A stretch of 64,000 nucleotides of DNA from Enterobacter ludwigii. Lineage in GTDB: Bacteria; Pseudomonadota; Gammaproteobacteria; Enterobacterales; Enterobacteriaceae. Positions 9,785-18,881 of this stretch are shown here, one piece after another; the first letter of the stretch is position 1, and each line of letters opens with the position of its first letter. Below the pieces are notes generated by a model that ran no database searches, had not been told where the DNA came from, and saw only the letters and a program-made list of their open reading frames with translations. The position numbers and the translations under genes were made by a program. The DNA lies in contig CP083824.1 of NCBI GenBank assembly GCA_023023105.1, positions 3,782,001-3,846,000 of the forward strand, read 5' to 3'.

Positions 9785-9812
9785 TAAAAAAAGGCGCTGT
9801 ATTCAGCGCCTT
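9785..9812 (-). terminator. Intrinsic terminator after fepE
   Basis: On the minus strand AAGGCGCTG-AATA-CAGCGCCTT is followed by a T-run. It lies 16 bp past the fepE stop. Confidence 0.85.
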
Positions 9813-9827
9813 GTTAACCTGCAGAGT

Positions 9828-10952
9828 TTATTCCGTCACCGGCTCCGGCAGCGGATTACGGGTGAGCATCGCTTCGCGCAATAAAACGCTACCGCAGGCA
9901 AACAGCCCCCCCAGAAGCGCCGCCAGAACGACAATCAATGCCTTACCCGGGCCATCTTTTTTCACCGGCATGGAGGGGGAAAGCTGGTATCTGAATGGCT
10001 CAAGTTTGACATCGGCAAAGGAGAGTTTTTTCAGCTGCGCCAGGTGGTATTCGCGGTTCTGGAAATCCGCATTCAGCTCGGTCACGTCCTTCAGATTTTT
10101 TTCAATCTGCAGCTTTTGTGCGATCCCGTCAGCGCCGAGCGAAACAGAGTAGTCCGGGTCATCTTTTACCGCCTGTCCGTTGCTGTAGACCGGCTTCTTG
10201 ATGCCTGCTGCATTCGCCACTTCCAGCGAATAATTCAGTCGCTGCAGGTTAGTATTGTGAATATTGGTCAGGCGGACGCGATCCAGTTCCAGCTGCTGCT
10301 CAACAACGTTCTTTTTGAGGGCGATCTGGTTACGGATATTCTGCACCGTCTCTTTCTCGACAATAGCCGTAATATAGTCGATATATCCCTCCAGGACGGA
10401 TTGAGCATCACCCGCTGTCGGCGCGGTGAAGCTTAATGTCCAGGAGACAAATGGCGCTTTGTCCGCGTCTTTTCCCTGGGCGTCATTCACCGCTTTCATT
10501 CTATCTGAGATATTGACTATCGCCCGATGCAGTTCAAGCGGATCCACCTCGGCGTCTTTAAGCTGCGACATCACGTAAGGAGAGGATTTCAGATACTCTT
10601 CAAGCAATGACTGCGACTGAAACTTTTTAATGAACAGGTCAAAGACTTCCGGACGGGTAATCTTCACGTCTACATCAAGCACCTGTAATGCCACCATCAT
10701 CTGGCGCAGCGGGTTCCACTGCGATTGTTCTGCCGGGGTAATCACCGCTTTACTGGTCCACTTCTGCGGCAGTAAAAATGAAACGGCCAACCCCACTAGT
10801 GCAAAAACAAGGGTAATGGTGACAATACGCTTTTTCGCTGCCACAAGAACTGCTACCAGGCCGAGAAGATCTATTTCTTTAGCGTGTACGGCCGGGGGGG
10901 CATAATGGGGAAAATCAAGATCGGTGCTTTTTTTGATATCCATCTCAGACAT
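9828..10952 (-). CDS. fepE: FepE-like regulator of (very long) O-antigen chain length, Wzz family
   Basis: 374 aa from the ATG at 10952, whose N-terminus (MSEMDIKKSTDLDFPHY) aligns with the start of E. coli FepE; an upstream ATG at 10979 is possible, and neither has a strong ribosome site. A membrane segment (about residues 40-62), a long periplasmic coiled-coil domain (about 65-335) and a second membrane segment with the PVKKDGPGKA motif before it make a typical polysaccharide co-polymerase. In K-12 fepE lies in the fep/ent siderophore cluster; here it stands alone. Confidence 0.88.
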   Translation of the reverse strand: MSEMDIKKSTDLDFPHYAPPAVHAKEIDLLGLVAVLVAAKKRIVTITLVFALVGLAVSFLLPQKWTSKAVITPAEQSQWNPLRQMMVALQVLDVDVKITRPEVFDLFIKKFQSQSLLEEYLKSSPYVMSQLKDAEVDPLELHRAIVNISDRMKAVNDAQGKDADKAPFVSWTLSFTAPTAGDAQSVLEGYIDYITAIVEKETVQNIRNQIALKKNVVEQQLELDRVRLTNIHNTNLQRLNYSLEVANAAGIKKPVYSNGQAVKDDPDYSVSLGADGIAQKLQIEKNLKDVTELNADFQNREYHLAQLKKLSFADVKLEPFRYQLSPSMPVKKDGPGKALIVVLAALLGGLFACGSVLLREAMLTRNPLPEPVTE

Positions 10953-11138
10953 ATGAAATATTTTTAGGATGCAGTGCATCTTTGCTCAAACGTTAGCGGT
11001 GGTCCGATGATACCGCAACTTAAGAATTATCTTAAAATGAAATCTTTTGATTTATCTGTCCCCTGCCAAAATTAGTAGTGAATTTCACCACCTGATTATT
11101 GTGATTAAGCGCCCCCTTTATGCCCTTCCGGCATACGT

Positions 11139-11153
11139 TGTAAGCGCTTAAAC
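11139..11153. promoter_or_regulatory. LacI-family-like palindrome TAAGCGCTTA between araE and fepE
   Basis: TTGTAAGCGCTTAAAC has a perfect 10-bp palindromic core with a central CG, the form of many LacI/GalR-family operators. It sits 11 bp past the araE stop and about 190 bp upstream of fepE. The cognate regulator is unknown. Confidence 0.35.
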
Positions 11154-11164
11154 AGGCAATACGA

Positions 11165-12580
11165 TCACACGCCTATATTACGCAGTTTCTCTCCCGCCAT
11201 CAGCTTGCGTTCAATATGTTCCAGCGTGACGCCTTTTGTTTCTGGAATTAACCAGAACGTGACGCCAATAAACGCCACGTTCAGCACCGTATAGAGCCAG
11301 AACGTTCCCGCCGCGCCAATGGCGTCCAGCAGCGTAAGGAATGTCGCGCCGATGATCATATTCGATACCCAGTTGGTGGTCGTGGAACAGGTGATGCCAA
11401 AGTCACGACATTTGAGCGGCTGAATTTCGGAGCACAAGATCCACACCACAGGCGCGGCGCTCATCGCATACCCGGCAATACACATCATGGTCATACCGAC
11501 AGAGAGCCAGGAAAGACCACTTGACGCCGTACCGTTATCAAACTGCATCAGGCAGTATCCGAGGATCAGCGTACCGAGCGCCATTACGCTGAAACCAATT
11601 TTCAGCGCCGGCTTGCGTCCGGCTTTATCCACGGTGAACACCGCAATAAAAGTGGCGAACATAAAGGTAAGCCCCACCACCAGTGTGGCCATCATCTGCT
11701 GTTCCGTGGTAGTGAATCCCGCCATTTTGAATATGCGCGGCGCGTAGTACATGATGATATTCATCCCGGTGAACTGCTGCATTGCCTGCAGCAACATGCC
11801 GAGGAACACCGCGCGGCGCACGTTGCGGTTGATCTTAAATAACGCCCAGCCTCCCTGCTTCAGCTTCAGGCTTTCACGGATCTCGTTCAGCTCTTCCCGT
11901 GCTTTTTCCGAGGTATCGCGCAACATGCGCAGCACCTCTTCGGCTTCCACATGACGTCCTTTTTGCGCCAGCCAGCGCGGACTGTTTGGCAGGAAAACCA
12001 CCAGTACAATCAGCACCAGTGCCGGTAAAGCCAGCACGCCGAGCATCGCGCGCCAGTTGCCGCTGTAGCTGAAGTAGGTATCGGACAGGAACGCCAAAAC
12101 AATACCCAGCGTCACCATCAGTTGATACATGCTGATCATCCTGCCACGCACGTTTTCACTCGCCATTTCGGAGAGGTAGAGCGGTGCCGTATAGGAAGCA
12201 ATCCCGACCGCCACACCGAGCAGCACACGGGAAAGCAGCAACACTTCAACGTTCGTGGCAAACGCGGAACCAATGGAGCCGGCAACAAACAGAATCGCCC
12301 CGACCATCAGGCTGTACTTACGCCCCAGGCGGAACGAGAGCCAGCCATTAAACAGCGCGCCGATGGCCGCGCCGAGCATCATGCTGCTCACCACCCACTC
12401 CTGCAGACGGCTACTCAGGGTAAAGTGATCGGTTATAAACGGTAATGCACCGGCAATCACGCCGATATCCAGTCCAAATAATAAGCCCGCTACCGCGGCC
12501 GCAATGGAAACAAACTGATTCATGCGGCGGGTATCACGCAGCGCAGCGGGCATAAGGGTAGAGTCATTTATAGATGTCAT
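11165..12580 (-). CDS. araE: Arabinose-proton symporter AraE
   Basis: 471 aa, 12-helix sugar porter of the major facilitator superfamily, nearly identical to E. coli AraE in many blocks. It imports L-arabinose with a proton across the inner membrane. Visible signatures are GRKYSLM and GRKPALK (loop 2-3 and 8-9 motifs), the PESPR-type NSPRWL motif, and the C-terminal PETKGVTLE. The promoter region carries AraC and CRP sites. No other ara genes are in the window. Confidence 0.97.
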   Translation of the reverse strand: MTSINDSTLMPAALRDTRRMNQFVSIAAAVAGLLFGLDIGVIAGALPFITDHFTLSSRLQEWVVSSMMLGAAIGALFNGWLSFRLGRKYSLMVGAILFVAGSIGSAFATNVEVLLLSRVLLGVAVGIASYTAPLYLSEMASENVRGRMISMYQLMVTLGIVLAFLSDTYFSYSGNWRAMLGVLALPALVLIVLVVFLPNSPRWLAQKGRHVEAEEVLRMLRDTSEKAREELNEIRESLKLKQGGWALFKINRNVRRAVFLGMLLQAMQQFTGMNIIMYYAPRIFKMAGFTTTEQQMMATLVVGLTFMFATFIAVFTVDKAGRKPALKIGFSVMALGTLILGYCLMQFDNGTASSGLSWLSVGMTMMCIAGYAMSAAPVVWILCSEIQPLKCRDFGITCSTTTNWVSNMIIGATFLTLLDAIGAAGTFWLYTVLNVAFIGVTFWLIPETKGVTLEHIERKLMAGEKLRNIGV

Positions 12581-12662
12581 ATTTTTCCTGCCTCAACAGC
12601 AAAATTCGTTAACTGAAATTACGAGAAAGCGAGGAAAAGTGTCAGGCCGGAAATCGCGAAGT

Positions 12663-12679
12663 TATGGATTATTCCGCTA
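12663..12679 (-). promoter_or_regulatory. AraC half-site in the araE promoter
   Basis: On the minus strand TAGC-GGAATAA-TCCATA matches the AraC half-site TAGC-N7-TCCATA at every fixed base. It lies 83 bp upstream of the araE start and next to a CRP site. The partner half-site 21 bp upstream is weak. Confidence 0.85.
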
Positions 12680-12692
12680 CGGCATACGGTTC

Positions 12693-12708
12693 TGTGATGG
12701 ACATTACA
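12693..12708. promoter_or_regulatory. CRP site upstream of the AraC site
   Basis: TGTGA-TGGACA-TTACA differs from the CRP consensus TGTGA-N6-TCACA by one base. Its position just upstream of the AraC half-site fits arabinose plus cAMP control of araE. Confidence 0.75.
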
Positions 12709-12846
12709 ATTTCAACTCGTGGCGAATAATCACGTATTTTTACTAATCAATTAATATCTAAGAAATAAAAGTGTGATTTCCGTCATTTATGATTTTTCAG
12801 TATGGATTTTTCATCTTTACCGATATGGACTAAGCCAATTTTACGT

Positions 12847-12875
12847 AAAAAAAACCTCCGCCCATGGGCAGAGGT
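12847..12875 (-). terminator. Intrinsic terminator after kduD
   Basis: On the minus strand CCTCTGCCCATGGGCGGAGG forms a stem followed by eight T, 18 bp past the kduD stop. Confidence 0.85.
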
Positions 12876-12892
12876 GCTTAATACAGATGGAA

Positions 12893-13654
12893 TTAACGCG
12901 CCAGCCAGCCACCGTCTACAGCCACGGTGTAACCGTTGATGTAATCTGATGCCGGGGAGGCCAGGAAGACAATCGGCCCCATAAGATCGCCCGGCAGCCC
13001 CCAACGGCCAGCAGGAATACGCTCAAGGATTTCCGCGCTACGCTGTTCATCCGCACGCAGCTGCTGCGTGTTGTTGGTCGCCATGTAGCCCGGTGCAATC
13101 GCATTGACGTTGATATTATGTTTCGCCCATTCGTTTGCAAGCAGGCGGGTCACGCCCATTACAGCGCTTTTGGACGCGGTGTAAGACGGCACGCGGATAC
13201 CGCCCTGGAAAGAGAGCATCGAGGCAATATTAATGATCTTGCCGCCTTTCCCTTGTGCGATGAAGTGCTTCGCCGCTGCCTGGGACATAAAGAACACGCT
13301 CTTGATGTTCAGATCCATCACATCGTCCCAGTCGCGTTCAGTGAAGCTAATCGCATCTTCACGACGAATCAGTCCGGCATTGTTTACCAGAATGTCGATA
13401 TGCCCGAATTCCGCGACAGCACGTTCCAGCAGTTCAGGAATGGCGTCGATTTTACGCAGATCGGCAGTCAGGCTCAGGAAACGGCGACCCAGTGCCGTCA
13501 CGCGTTCAATGGTTTCAGTCGGTTCAACAATATTAATCCCCACAATATCGCAACCCGCTTCCGCCAGACCTAACGCCATCCCCTGACCCAGTCCGGTGTC
13601 ACACCCCGAAACCACAGCCACTTTCCCCTGAAGAGAGAATGCATCCAGAATCAT
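12893..13654 (-). CDS. kduD: 2-dehydro-3-deoxy-D-gluconate 5-dehydrogenase
   Basis: 253 aa short-chain dehydrogenase. It interconverts 2,5-diketo-3-deoxygluconate and 2-keto-3-deoxygluconate with NAD(H) in the breakdown of pectin-derived uronates. Visible are the nucleotide loop SGCDTGLGQGMALG, NNAGLI, the catalytic serine (ASMLSF), the SYTASKS (Tyr-X3-Lys) motif and the C-terminal VDGGWLAR. It follows kduI by 63 bp in one operon under the KdgR boxes upstream of kduI. Confidence 0.96.
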   Translation of the reverse strand: MILDAFSLQGKVAVVSGCDTGLGQGMALGLAEAGCDIVGINIVEPTETIERVTALGRRFLSLTADLRKIDAIPELLERAVAEFGHIDILVNNAGLIRREDAISFTERDWDDVMDLNIKSVFFMSQAAAKHFIAQGKGGKIINIASMLSFQGGIRVPSYTASKSAVMGVTRLLANEWAKHNINVNAIAPGYMATNNTQQLRADEQRSAEILERIPAGRWGLPGDLMGPIVFLASPASDYINGYTVAVDGGWLAR

Positions 13655-13717
13655 GTTTATTCCTTACTCTTTCAACGCCTGTCACTCACAGGCAGGTTTA
13701 TGCTTCACTGCCCGCGA

Positions 13718-14554
13718 CTAGCGCAGATCGCTGACCGCAATATGGTCCATATCATCGAAGACCTGGTTTTCGCCCACCATTCCCCAGATAAAGGTGTAGG
13801 CTTTCGTCCCTACGCCGGAGTGAATGGACCAGCTCGGTGAAATCACCGCCTGCTCGTTATGCATTACGATATGGCGCGTTTCCTGCGGCTGTCCCATCAT
13901 GTGGAACACGCAGGCGTCCTCGTCCATGTTGAAATAGAAGTAGACTTCCATGCGGCGCTCGTGGGTGTGGCACGGCATGGTGTTCCACAGGTTACCCGGC
14001 GCGAGTTCGGTCAGCCCCATGCTGAGCTGGCAGGTCTCCAGCACATCCGGCACGAAGTATTTATTGATGGTGCGGCGGTTGCTGGTGAGATTGTCGCCAA
14101 GCGTCACAGGGGCAACGTCTGCCGGAGTGACCTTCCTGGTTGGGTAAGTGGAGTGAGCCGGGGCGCAGTTGTAGTAAAACTTCGCAGGCCTGCTGCCGTC
14201 GATGCTGGCGAAGATCACATCTTTCGCCCCTTTACCCACGTAAAGCGCCTCGCGATGGCCAATCTCATAGCACTGTCCGTCTACGGTGATGGTACCCGGC
14301 CCGCCGATGTTAATCACACCCAGCTCGCGACGCTCGAGGAAATAGCTCACGCCCAGCTGTTTACCGACCTCACCGCCCACGGAGACGCTGCTCGTGACGG
14401 GCATAATCCCGCCCACAATAATGCGGTCGATATGGCTGTAGACCAGGGTGTACTTGTCGGCCTCGAACACCTGCTCGACTAAAAACTCATTGCGCAGCCC
14501 TTGAGTGTCCAGCGTTTTGGCGTGCGCACTGTGGATGCTTTGTCTGATGTCCAC
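13718..14554 (-). CDS. kduI: 5-keto-4-deoxyuronate isomerase
   Basis: 278 aa, the E. coli length. It converts 4-deoxy-L-threo-5-hexosulose uronate to 2,5-diketo-3-deoxygluconate, the step before KduD. The cupin metal site is recognisable: [19 protein letters not shown] supplies His, His and Glu, with a later histidine in SIHSGVG. It is the first gene of kduI-kduD and two KdgR-type boxes precede it. Confidence 0.96.
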   Translation of the reverse strand: MDIRQSIHSAHAKTLDTQGLRNEFLVEQVFEADKYTLVYSHIDRIIVGGIMPVTSSVSVGGEVGKQLGVSYFLERRELGVINIGGPGTITVDGQCYEIGHREALYVGKGAKDVIFASIDGSRPAKFYYNCAPAHSTYPTRKVTPADVAPVTLGDNLTSNRRTINKYFVPDVLETCQLSMGLTELAPGNLWNTMPCHTHERRMEVYFYFNMDEDACVFHMMGQPQETRHIVMHNEQAVISPSWSIHSGVGTKAYTFIWGMVGENQVFDDMDHIAVSDLR

Positions 14555-14593
14555 GATAACCTCCAGATGTGGTCATGCCCGAAGGCAGATAAT

Positions 14594-14614
14594 AAACGAA
14601 ACAGCGTTCCGTTT
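14594..14614. promoter_or_regulatory. Possible second KdgR box (weaker)
   Basis: GAAACAGCGTTCCGTTT fits the KdgR pattern with two mismatches and lies 40-60 bp before kduI. Confidence 0.45.
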
Positions 14615-14660
14615 TCATGATGAGCACATACTATCGGCATAAAGTGGGCTTTTCAATTAT

Positions 14661-14681
14661 ATTTAAAACAACGTTTCATTT
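14661..14681. promoter_or_regulatory. KdgR operator upstream of kduI
   Basis: AAAACAACGTTTCATTT agrees with the enterobacterial KdgR consensus (RAAAYANNRTTTYATTT). It sits about 107 bp upstream of the kduI start, so kduID is likely de-repressed by 2-keto-3-deoxygluconate. Confidence 0.75.
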
Positions 14682-14750
14682 TTATTTTTGTTTGTATCGG
14701 AAATGACGTTCGGATCACGATAAATGGGGATTGAGAAACACAGCACCATA

Positions 14751-14776
14751 AAAAAACCTCCCGCAGGAGGTTTTTT
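14751..14776. terminator. Terminator after yqeF (symmetrical)
   Basis: AAAAAACCTCC-CGC-AGGAGGTTTTTT has A and T tracts on both sides and can work in either direction. It lies 15 bp past the yqeF stop. Confidence 0.9.
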
Positions 14777-14790
14777 AGAATGAGAAGAGG

Positions 14791-15969
14791 TTAACGTTCG
14801 ATGGCCAGCGCCACCCCCTGCCCGCCACCTATACAGAGTGTGGCAATGCCTTTACGGGCGTTCCGCTTTTTCATTTCGTGGACCAGCGATACCAGGATCC
14901 GGCAGCCGGACGCACCAATAGGATGTCCCAGCGCGATCGCCCCGCCGTTGACGTTTACCCGCAGGGGATCCCACTCCAGCATTTTGCCGACCGAGATCGC
15001 CTGCGCGGCAAAGGCTTCGTTTACTTCGATCAGATCCACATCTGAGAGCTGCCACCCCGCACGATCCAGGCAGCGACGGGTAGCATACACCGGCGCGATC
15101 CCCATTAACGCAGGATCAACACCTACGCTGGCAAACGCCTTGATGCGGGCCATTACGGGGAGATCCAGCTCAAGGGCTTTGCTTTCGCTCATCATCATGA
15201 CGGCCGCTGCGCCATCATTAATGGAGGAAGCATTTCCCGCCGTAACCGACCCCTGCATTTCAAAAGCAGGGTTAAGCCTCGCCAGACCTTCAGCGCTGGC
15301 GTCGGTACGCGGCTGCTCATCGGTATCCACCACGACAACCTCGCCGTTCTGACGCTGCGTGCTGACCGGGACAATTTCATCGCGAAAACGGCCGGAATCA
15401 ATCGCCGCGCGCGCCTTTTGCTGCGAGCTTAAGGCATAAGCATCCTGCAGCTCACGGCTGATGCCGTACTCGCGCGCCAGGTTTTCCGCCGTCACACCCA
15501 TATGATAATCATTGAACGCATCCCAGAGCCCGTCATGCACCAGGCTATCAAGCAACTGGCTGTTGCCTAACTGTGCGCCGGTACGGCTGTCGGTCAATAC
15601 GTGCGGCGCGCGGCTCATGTTCTCTTGTCCGCCCGCAATGACCACATCCGCTTCACCGCACTGAATGGCTTGCGTTGCAAGATGTAGCGCTTTTAGTCCT
15701 GATCCACAGACGTCGTTAATGGTGATTGCGGAGACGGTATTGGGCAACCCACCTTTCAGCGCCGCCTGGCGCGCAGGGTTTTGCCCGGCTCCGGCAGTCA
15801 GAACCTGTCCCAGGATCACCTCATCAATTTCATGGGCTGCGATCCCGCTACGTTCCACCAGCGCTTTTACCACCACGCTACCCAGGTCAACCGCCGAGTG
15901 ACGCGCAAGCGCTCCCTGAAAACAGCCGATAGCTGTACGCAACGCACCCACTATTACGACATCTTTCAT
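14791..15969 (-). CDS. yqeF: Acetyl-CoA acetyltransferase (thiolase) YqeF
   Basis: 392 aa from the ATG at 15969, preceded by AGAGGT; an ATG at 15993 has no ribosome site. Thiolase II signatures are complete: the nucleophilic cysteine in INDVCGSGLKAL, the histidine in GGAIALGHPIGASG and the second cysteine in TLCIGGGQG. It condenses or cleaves acetoacetyl-CoA; the physiological role in enterics is not settled. It stands between kduI and a LysR gene and is the last backbone gene before the accessory region. Confidence 0.94.
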   Translation of the reverse strand: MKDVVIVGALRTAIGCFQGALARHSAVDLGSVVVKALVERSGIAAHEIDEVILGQVLTAGAGQNPARQAALKGGLPNTVSAITINDVCGSGLKALHLATQAIQCGEADVVIAGGQENMSRAPHVLTDSRTGAQLGNSQLLDSLVHDGLWDAFNDYHMGVTAENLAREYGISRELQDAYALSSQQKARAAIDSGRFRDEIVPVSTQRQNGEVVVVDTDEQPRTDASAEGLARLNPAFEMQGSVTAGNASSINDGAAAVMMMSESKALELDLPVMARIKAFASVGVDPALMGIAPVYATRRCLDRAGWQLSDVDLIEVNEAFAAQAISVGKMLEWDPLRVNVNGGAIALGHPIGASGCRILVSLVHEMKKRNARKGIATLCIGGGQGVALAIER

Positions 15970-16062
15970 CACGACCTCTGTGTTAAATGACATGACGATA
16001 GTAGAGGATTGTTACTGGCAATTATCTTAATTGTTTAAAAATAGTGAGTTTAATCACAAGGA

Positions 16063-16929
16063 TCAGCGCGCATCCTGCAGATACTGCCGCAGCCAGCTTC
16101 CGGCAATACCTGGTGGGGATCGTTTATTCCATAGCAGATCGATCCCTGTCGCCCGCGGCCAGCCGGGAACATTGAGCTGTACCAACGATTTCGCGGCGGC
16201 AAATTCATCCACCAGTGCGCACGGCAACACGCACCAGCCAAATCCCTGTACTGCCATACTCAAGAGTAACAGGTAATTCGGCGCTGACCAGACGGGCCCG
16301 CGCGCGAGCGCCGCCTCGCGCTCAAGATAGGTGCTGAGCCGCAACTCTCGCCAGCCGTGCAGTTCGTCGGCCTGAATTTCAGGTTGACAGGTCAGAGGAT
16401 GCGTGGTCGCAACATATATTGCCATGCGGGTCTGCATCGGCAGCCGTGTGAAGCCGATATCCGTAGGGTAACTGTCCCGCGCTTCCGTCAGGCCAATCTG
16501 CGCTCGCTCCTTTTGCAGCAGATCGATGACGTCCTCTTCTTCGCCAATCAGGCATTCGAATTCCGTATGAGGAAAGCGCCGGTCAAACTGGTTCATGAGA
16601 TCTTCCAGCACATCCGGATTAAGGGTATCGGAAAGGACAAATGTCAGACGCGCCTCCGTTTTTGCCGTTAATGATACTGCCAGCTCATCAAGCCGCGTGC
16701 TGGCGGCGAGGATAGCCTGCACATAGCCCAGCACCTGCTCCCCTTGAGCCGTCAACACCGGCTGGCGCGCCGAGCGGTCAAAAAGCTCGAAACCCAGATC
16801 GGCTTCAAGATTGGCAATGGACGTGCTGATCGTCGACTGGCTTTTACGCAACCGGCGTGCGGCAGCAGAAAAAGAACCCGCCGCGACGGTTTCAACAAAC
16901 GCAGTAAGGGCTTCGGGGGAATAGCGCAT
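16063..16929 (-). CDS. LysR-family regulator divergent from a PACE efflux gene
   Basis: 288 aa. The N-terminal helix-turn-helix (GSFSAAARRLRKSQSTISTSI) and a type-2 periplasmic-binding effector domain are complete. It is divergent from the PACE-family membrane protein gene with about 105 bp between starts, so it probably controls that gene. The ligand is unknown. K-12 has no counterpart at this position. Confidence 0.88.
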   Translation of the reverse strand: MRYSPEALTAFVETVAAGSFSAAARRLRKSQSTISTSIANLEADLGFELFDRSARQPVLTAQGEQVLGYVQAILAASTRLDELAVSLTAKTEARLTFVLSDTLNPDVLEDLMNQFDRRFPHTEFECLIGEEEDVIDLLQKERAQIGLTEARDSYPTDIGFTRLPMQTRMAIYVATTHPLTCQPEIQADELHGWRELRLSTYLEREAALARGPVWSAPNYLLLLSMAVQGFGWCVLPCALVDEFAAAKSLVQLNVPGWPRATGIDLLWNKRSPPGIAGSWLRQYLQDAR

Positions 16930-17034
16930 GGTCTATCTACTTTTACGATGGATACCATCTTTAATATATCAGCTTTAGCGATAAAAATAGGCCCCATCAA
17001 CGCCCATACTGGCGAATTAACGAGGTCTATGACT

Positions 17035-17496
17035 ATGCAACATCAGGATGCACTCCAACGTAAACTGCCGGAGCGGATCTTTCATGCTGTCTGTTTTGAA
17101 GGGATTGCCACGGCGATCCTCGCCCCTACGGCGGCGTGGCTCATGCAGCGTTCCGTGGTTGAGATGGGCGGGTTAACCATTATTCTGGCCACCACCGCCA
17201 TGCTGTGGAACATTATTTATAACTTCGGCTTCGACCGTTTCTGGCCAGTTCAGCGCGTCAAACGTACGGCAAAAGTCCGTGCGCTGCATGCCCTGGGGTT
17301 CGAATGCGGGTTCATCGTGATCGGCCTGTCGATTGTCGCCGCCGTGCTGGGCGTCACGCTGCTAGAGGCATTCACGCTGGAAATAGGTTTCTTCCTGTTC
17401 TTCCTGCCGTACACCATGTTCTACAACTGGGCATATGACACGTTACGTGAAAAATTCATTAAGCGTCGTCAGCAAAGACGCGCCCTGGCAGGCTAA
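17035..17496 (+). CDS. PACE-family (proteobacterial antimicrobial compound) efflux protein
   Basis: About 153 aa with four predicted membrane segments arranged as two tandem pairs. Each half shows the family pattern: an Arg/His/Glu-rich start (RIFHAVCFEGIAT; RALHALGFECGF) and an aromatic end (WNIIYNFGFDRFW; FYNWAYDTLREKF). Characterised members such as AceI export chlorhexidine and other cationic biocides or polyamines with protons. I chose the ATG at 17035 (GAGG 9 nt before); 17029 is also possible. A longer frame from 16744 is spurious because it overlaps the LysR gene. Confidence 0.88.
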   Translation: MQHQDALQRKLPERIFHAVCFEGIATAILAPTAAWLMQRSVVEMGGLTIILATTAMLWNIIYNFGFDRFWPVQRVKRTAKVRALHALGFECGFIVIGLSIVAAVLGVTLLEAFTLEIGFFLFFLPYTMFYNWAYDTLREKFIKRRQQRRALAG

Positions 17497-17615
17497 CTCC
17501 CCCCTGGCCGGACGACTGGTCCGGCCAAACTCCGTCGAAGCAACTGCGCTCTCTACGCATAACTATGGTAAATTGCACTCCATTCCGATGGTTTGATAGT
17601 TGATACGTTGCTCTA

Positions 17616-18845
17616 ATGTCGAAAATTTGGTCAAAAGATGAGACTCTCTGGAGTTTCGCTCTCTACGGCACGGCCGTGGGCGCAGGAACGCTGTTCTTGC
17701 CCATTCAGCTGGGCTCCGCAGGCGCTATCGTCCTGTTTATTACCGCCCTTGTGGCTTATCCGTTAACCTACTGGCCGCACCGAGCGCTGGCACAATTTAT
17801 CCTGTCGTCGAAAACCAAAGGCAATGAAGGGATCACCGGCGCCGTATCGCACTATTACGGCAGGAAGATTGGCAACCTGATCACCACGCTCTATTTCATC
17901 GCCTTCTTTGTGGTGGTGCAGATTTATGCGGTGGCCATCACCAACTCGCTCACGGAGCAACTGGCAAAACACCTGACGGTGGATACCGCCGTTCGCGTAC
18001 TGGTCAGCCTGGGGGTGGTGCTGGTTCTCAATTTGATCTTCCTGATGGGACGGCATATCACGATAAAAGTGATGGGCTTCCTGGTGTTTCCCCTGATTGC
18101 CTATTTCCTGTTTGTCTCCCTGTATCTGACGGGAAGCTGGCAGCCGTCGCTGCTCACCAGCCAGATGGCATTTGATCAACATACCCTGCATCAGGTATGG
18201 ATTTCGATTCCGGTGATGGTTTTTGCTTTCAGCCATACCCCGATTATCTCAACGTTTGCCGTTGACCGTCGTGAGAAGTTTGCTGACGGTGCTATGGATA
18301 AATGCAAGAAAATCATGAAGGTGGCATACCTGATTATCTGCCTGAGCGTGCTGTTCTTTGTCTTCAGCTGCCTGCTCTCTATTCCACCGTCGTATATTGT
18401 GACCGCCAAAGAGCAAGGGGTTACGATCCTGTCCGCGCTGTCGATGATGCCTTCCTCTCCGGCATGGCTGGGTATTTCCGGGATTATCGTGGCGATTATT
18501 GCGATGTCGAAATCGTTCCTCGGCACCTATTTTGGCGTGATTGAAGGGGCAACGGAGATCGTGAAATCGTCACTGAATCAGGTGGGCGTGAAAAAGAGCC
18601 GCGCCTTTAACCGTGCAGTTTCCATTATCGGGGTGTCGTTAATCACCTTTGCGGTCTGCTGCATAAACCCGAATGCCATTTCGATGATTTATGCCATCAG
18701 CGGTCCGCTTATCGCCATGATCCTGTTTATCATGCCGACGCTGTCGACGTATCTGATCCCGTCCCTGAAACAGTACCGTTCCATTGGCAACCTGCTGACG
18801 CTGATCGTCGGCGTGCTGTGCGTGTCGGTGATGTTTGTCGGCTAA
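17616..18845 (+). CDS. yqeG: Amino-acid permease YqeG (HAAAP family)
   Basis: 409 aa inner-membrane protein with about 11 helices, closely matching E. coli YqeG (start MSKIWSKDETLWSFALYGTAV). The family (SdaC, TdcC, Mtr, TyrP) imports serine, threonine or aromatic amino acids with protons. The SdaC-like halves, with PIQLGSAG near the N-terminus and VFAFSHTPIISTF in the middle, suggest serine/threonine; the substrate is inferred. Confidence 0.92.
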   Translation: MSKIWSKDETLWSFALYGTAVGAGTLFLPIQLGSAGAIVLFITALVAYPLTYWPHRALAQFILSSKTKGNEGITGAVSHYYGRKIGNLITTLYFIAFFVVVQIYAVAITNSLTEQLAKHLTVDTAVRVLVSLGVVLVLNLIFLMGRHITIKVMGFLVFPLIAYFLFVSLYLTGSWQPSLLTSQMAFDQHTLHQVWISIPVMVFAFSHTPIISTFAVDRREKFADGAMDKCKKIMKVAYLIICLSVLFFVFSCLLSIPPSYIVTAKEQGVTILSALSMMPSSPAWLGISGIIVAIIAMSKSFLGTYFGVIEGATEIVKSSLNQVGVKKSRAFNRAVSIIGVSLITFAVCCINPNAISMIYAISGPLIAMILFIMPTLSTYLIPSLKQYRSIGNLLTLIVGVLCVSVMFVG

Positions 18846-18852
18846 TCCCTTT

Positions 18853-18877
18853 CGTGCCCGGCGCTCTGCCGGGCACG
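18853..18877. terminator. Hairpin between yqeG and the Lrp-family gene
   Basis: CGTGCCCGGC and GCCGGGCACG pair over a short loop between two convergent genes. There is no marked T-run. Confidence 0.55.
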
Positions 18878-18881
18878 CCAT

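Noticed and set aside
16744..17034. Extended N-terminus of the PACE protein
   Set aside because: The extension overlaps the LysR gene on the opposite strand and lacks family features; the ribosome site supports a start at 17029 or 17035.
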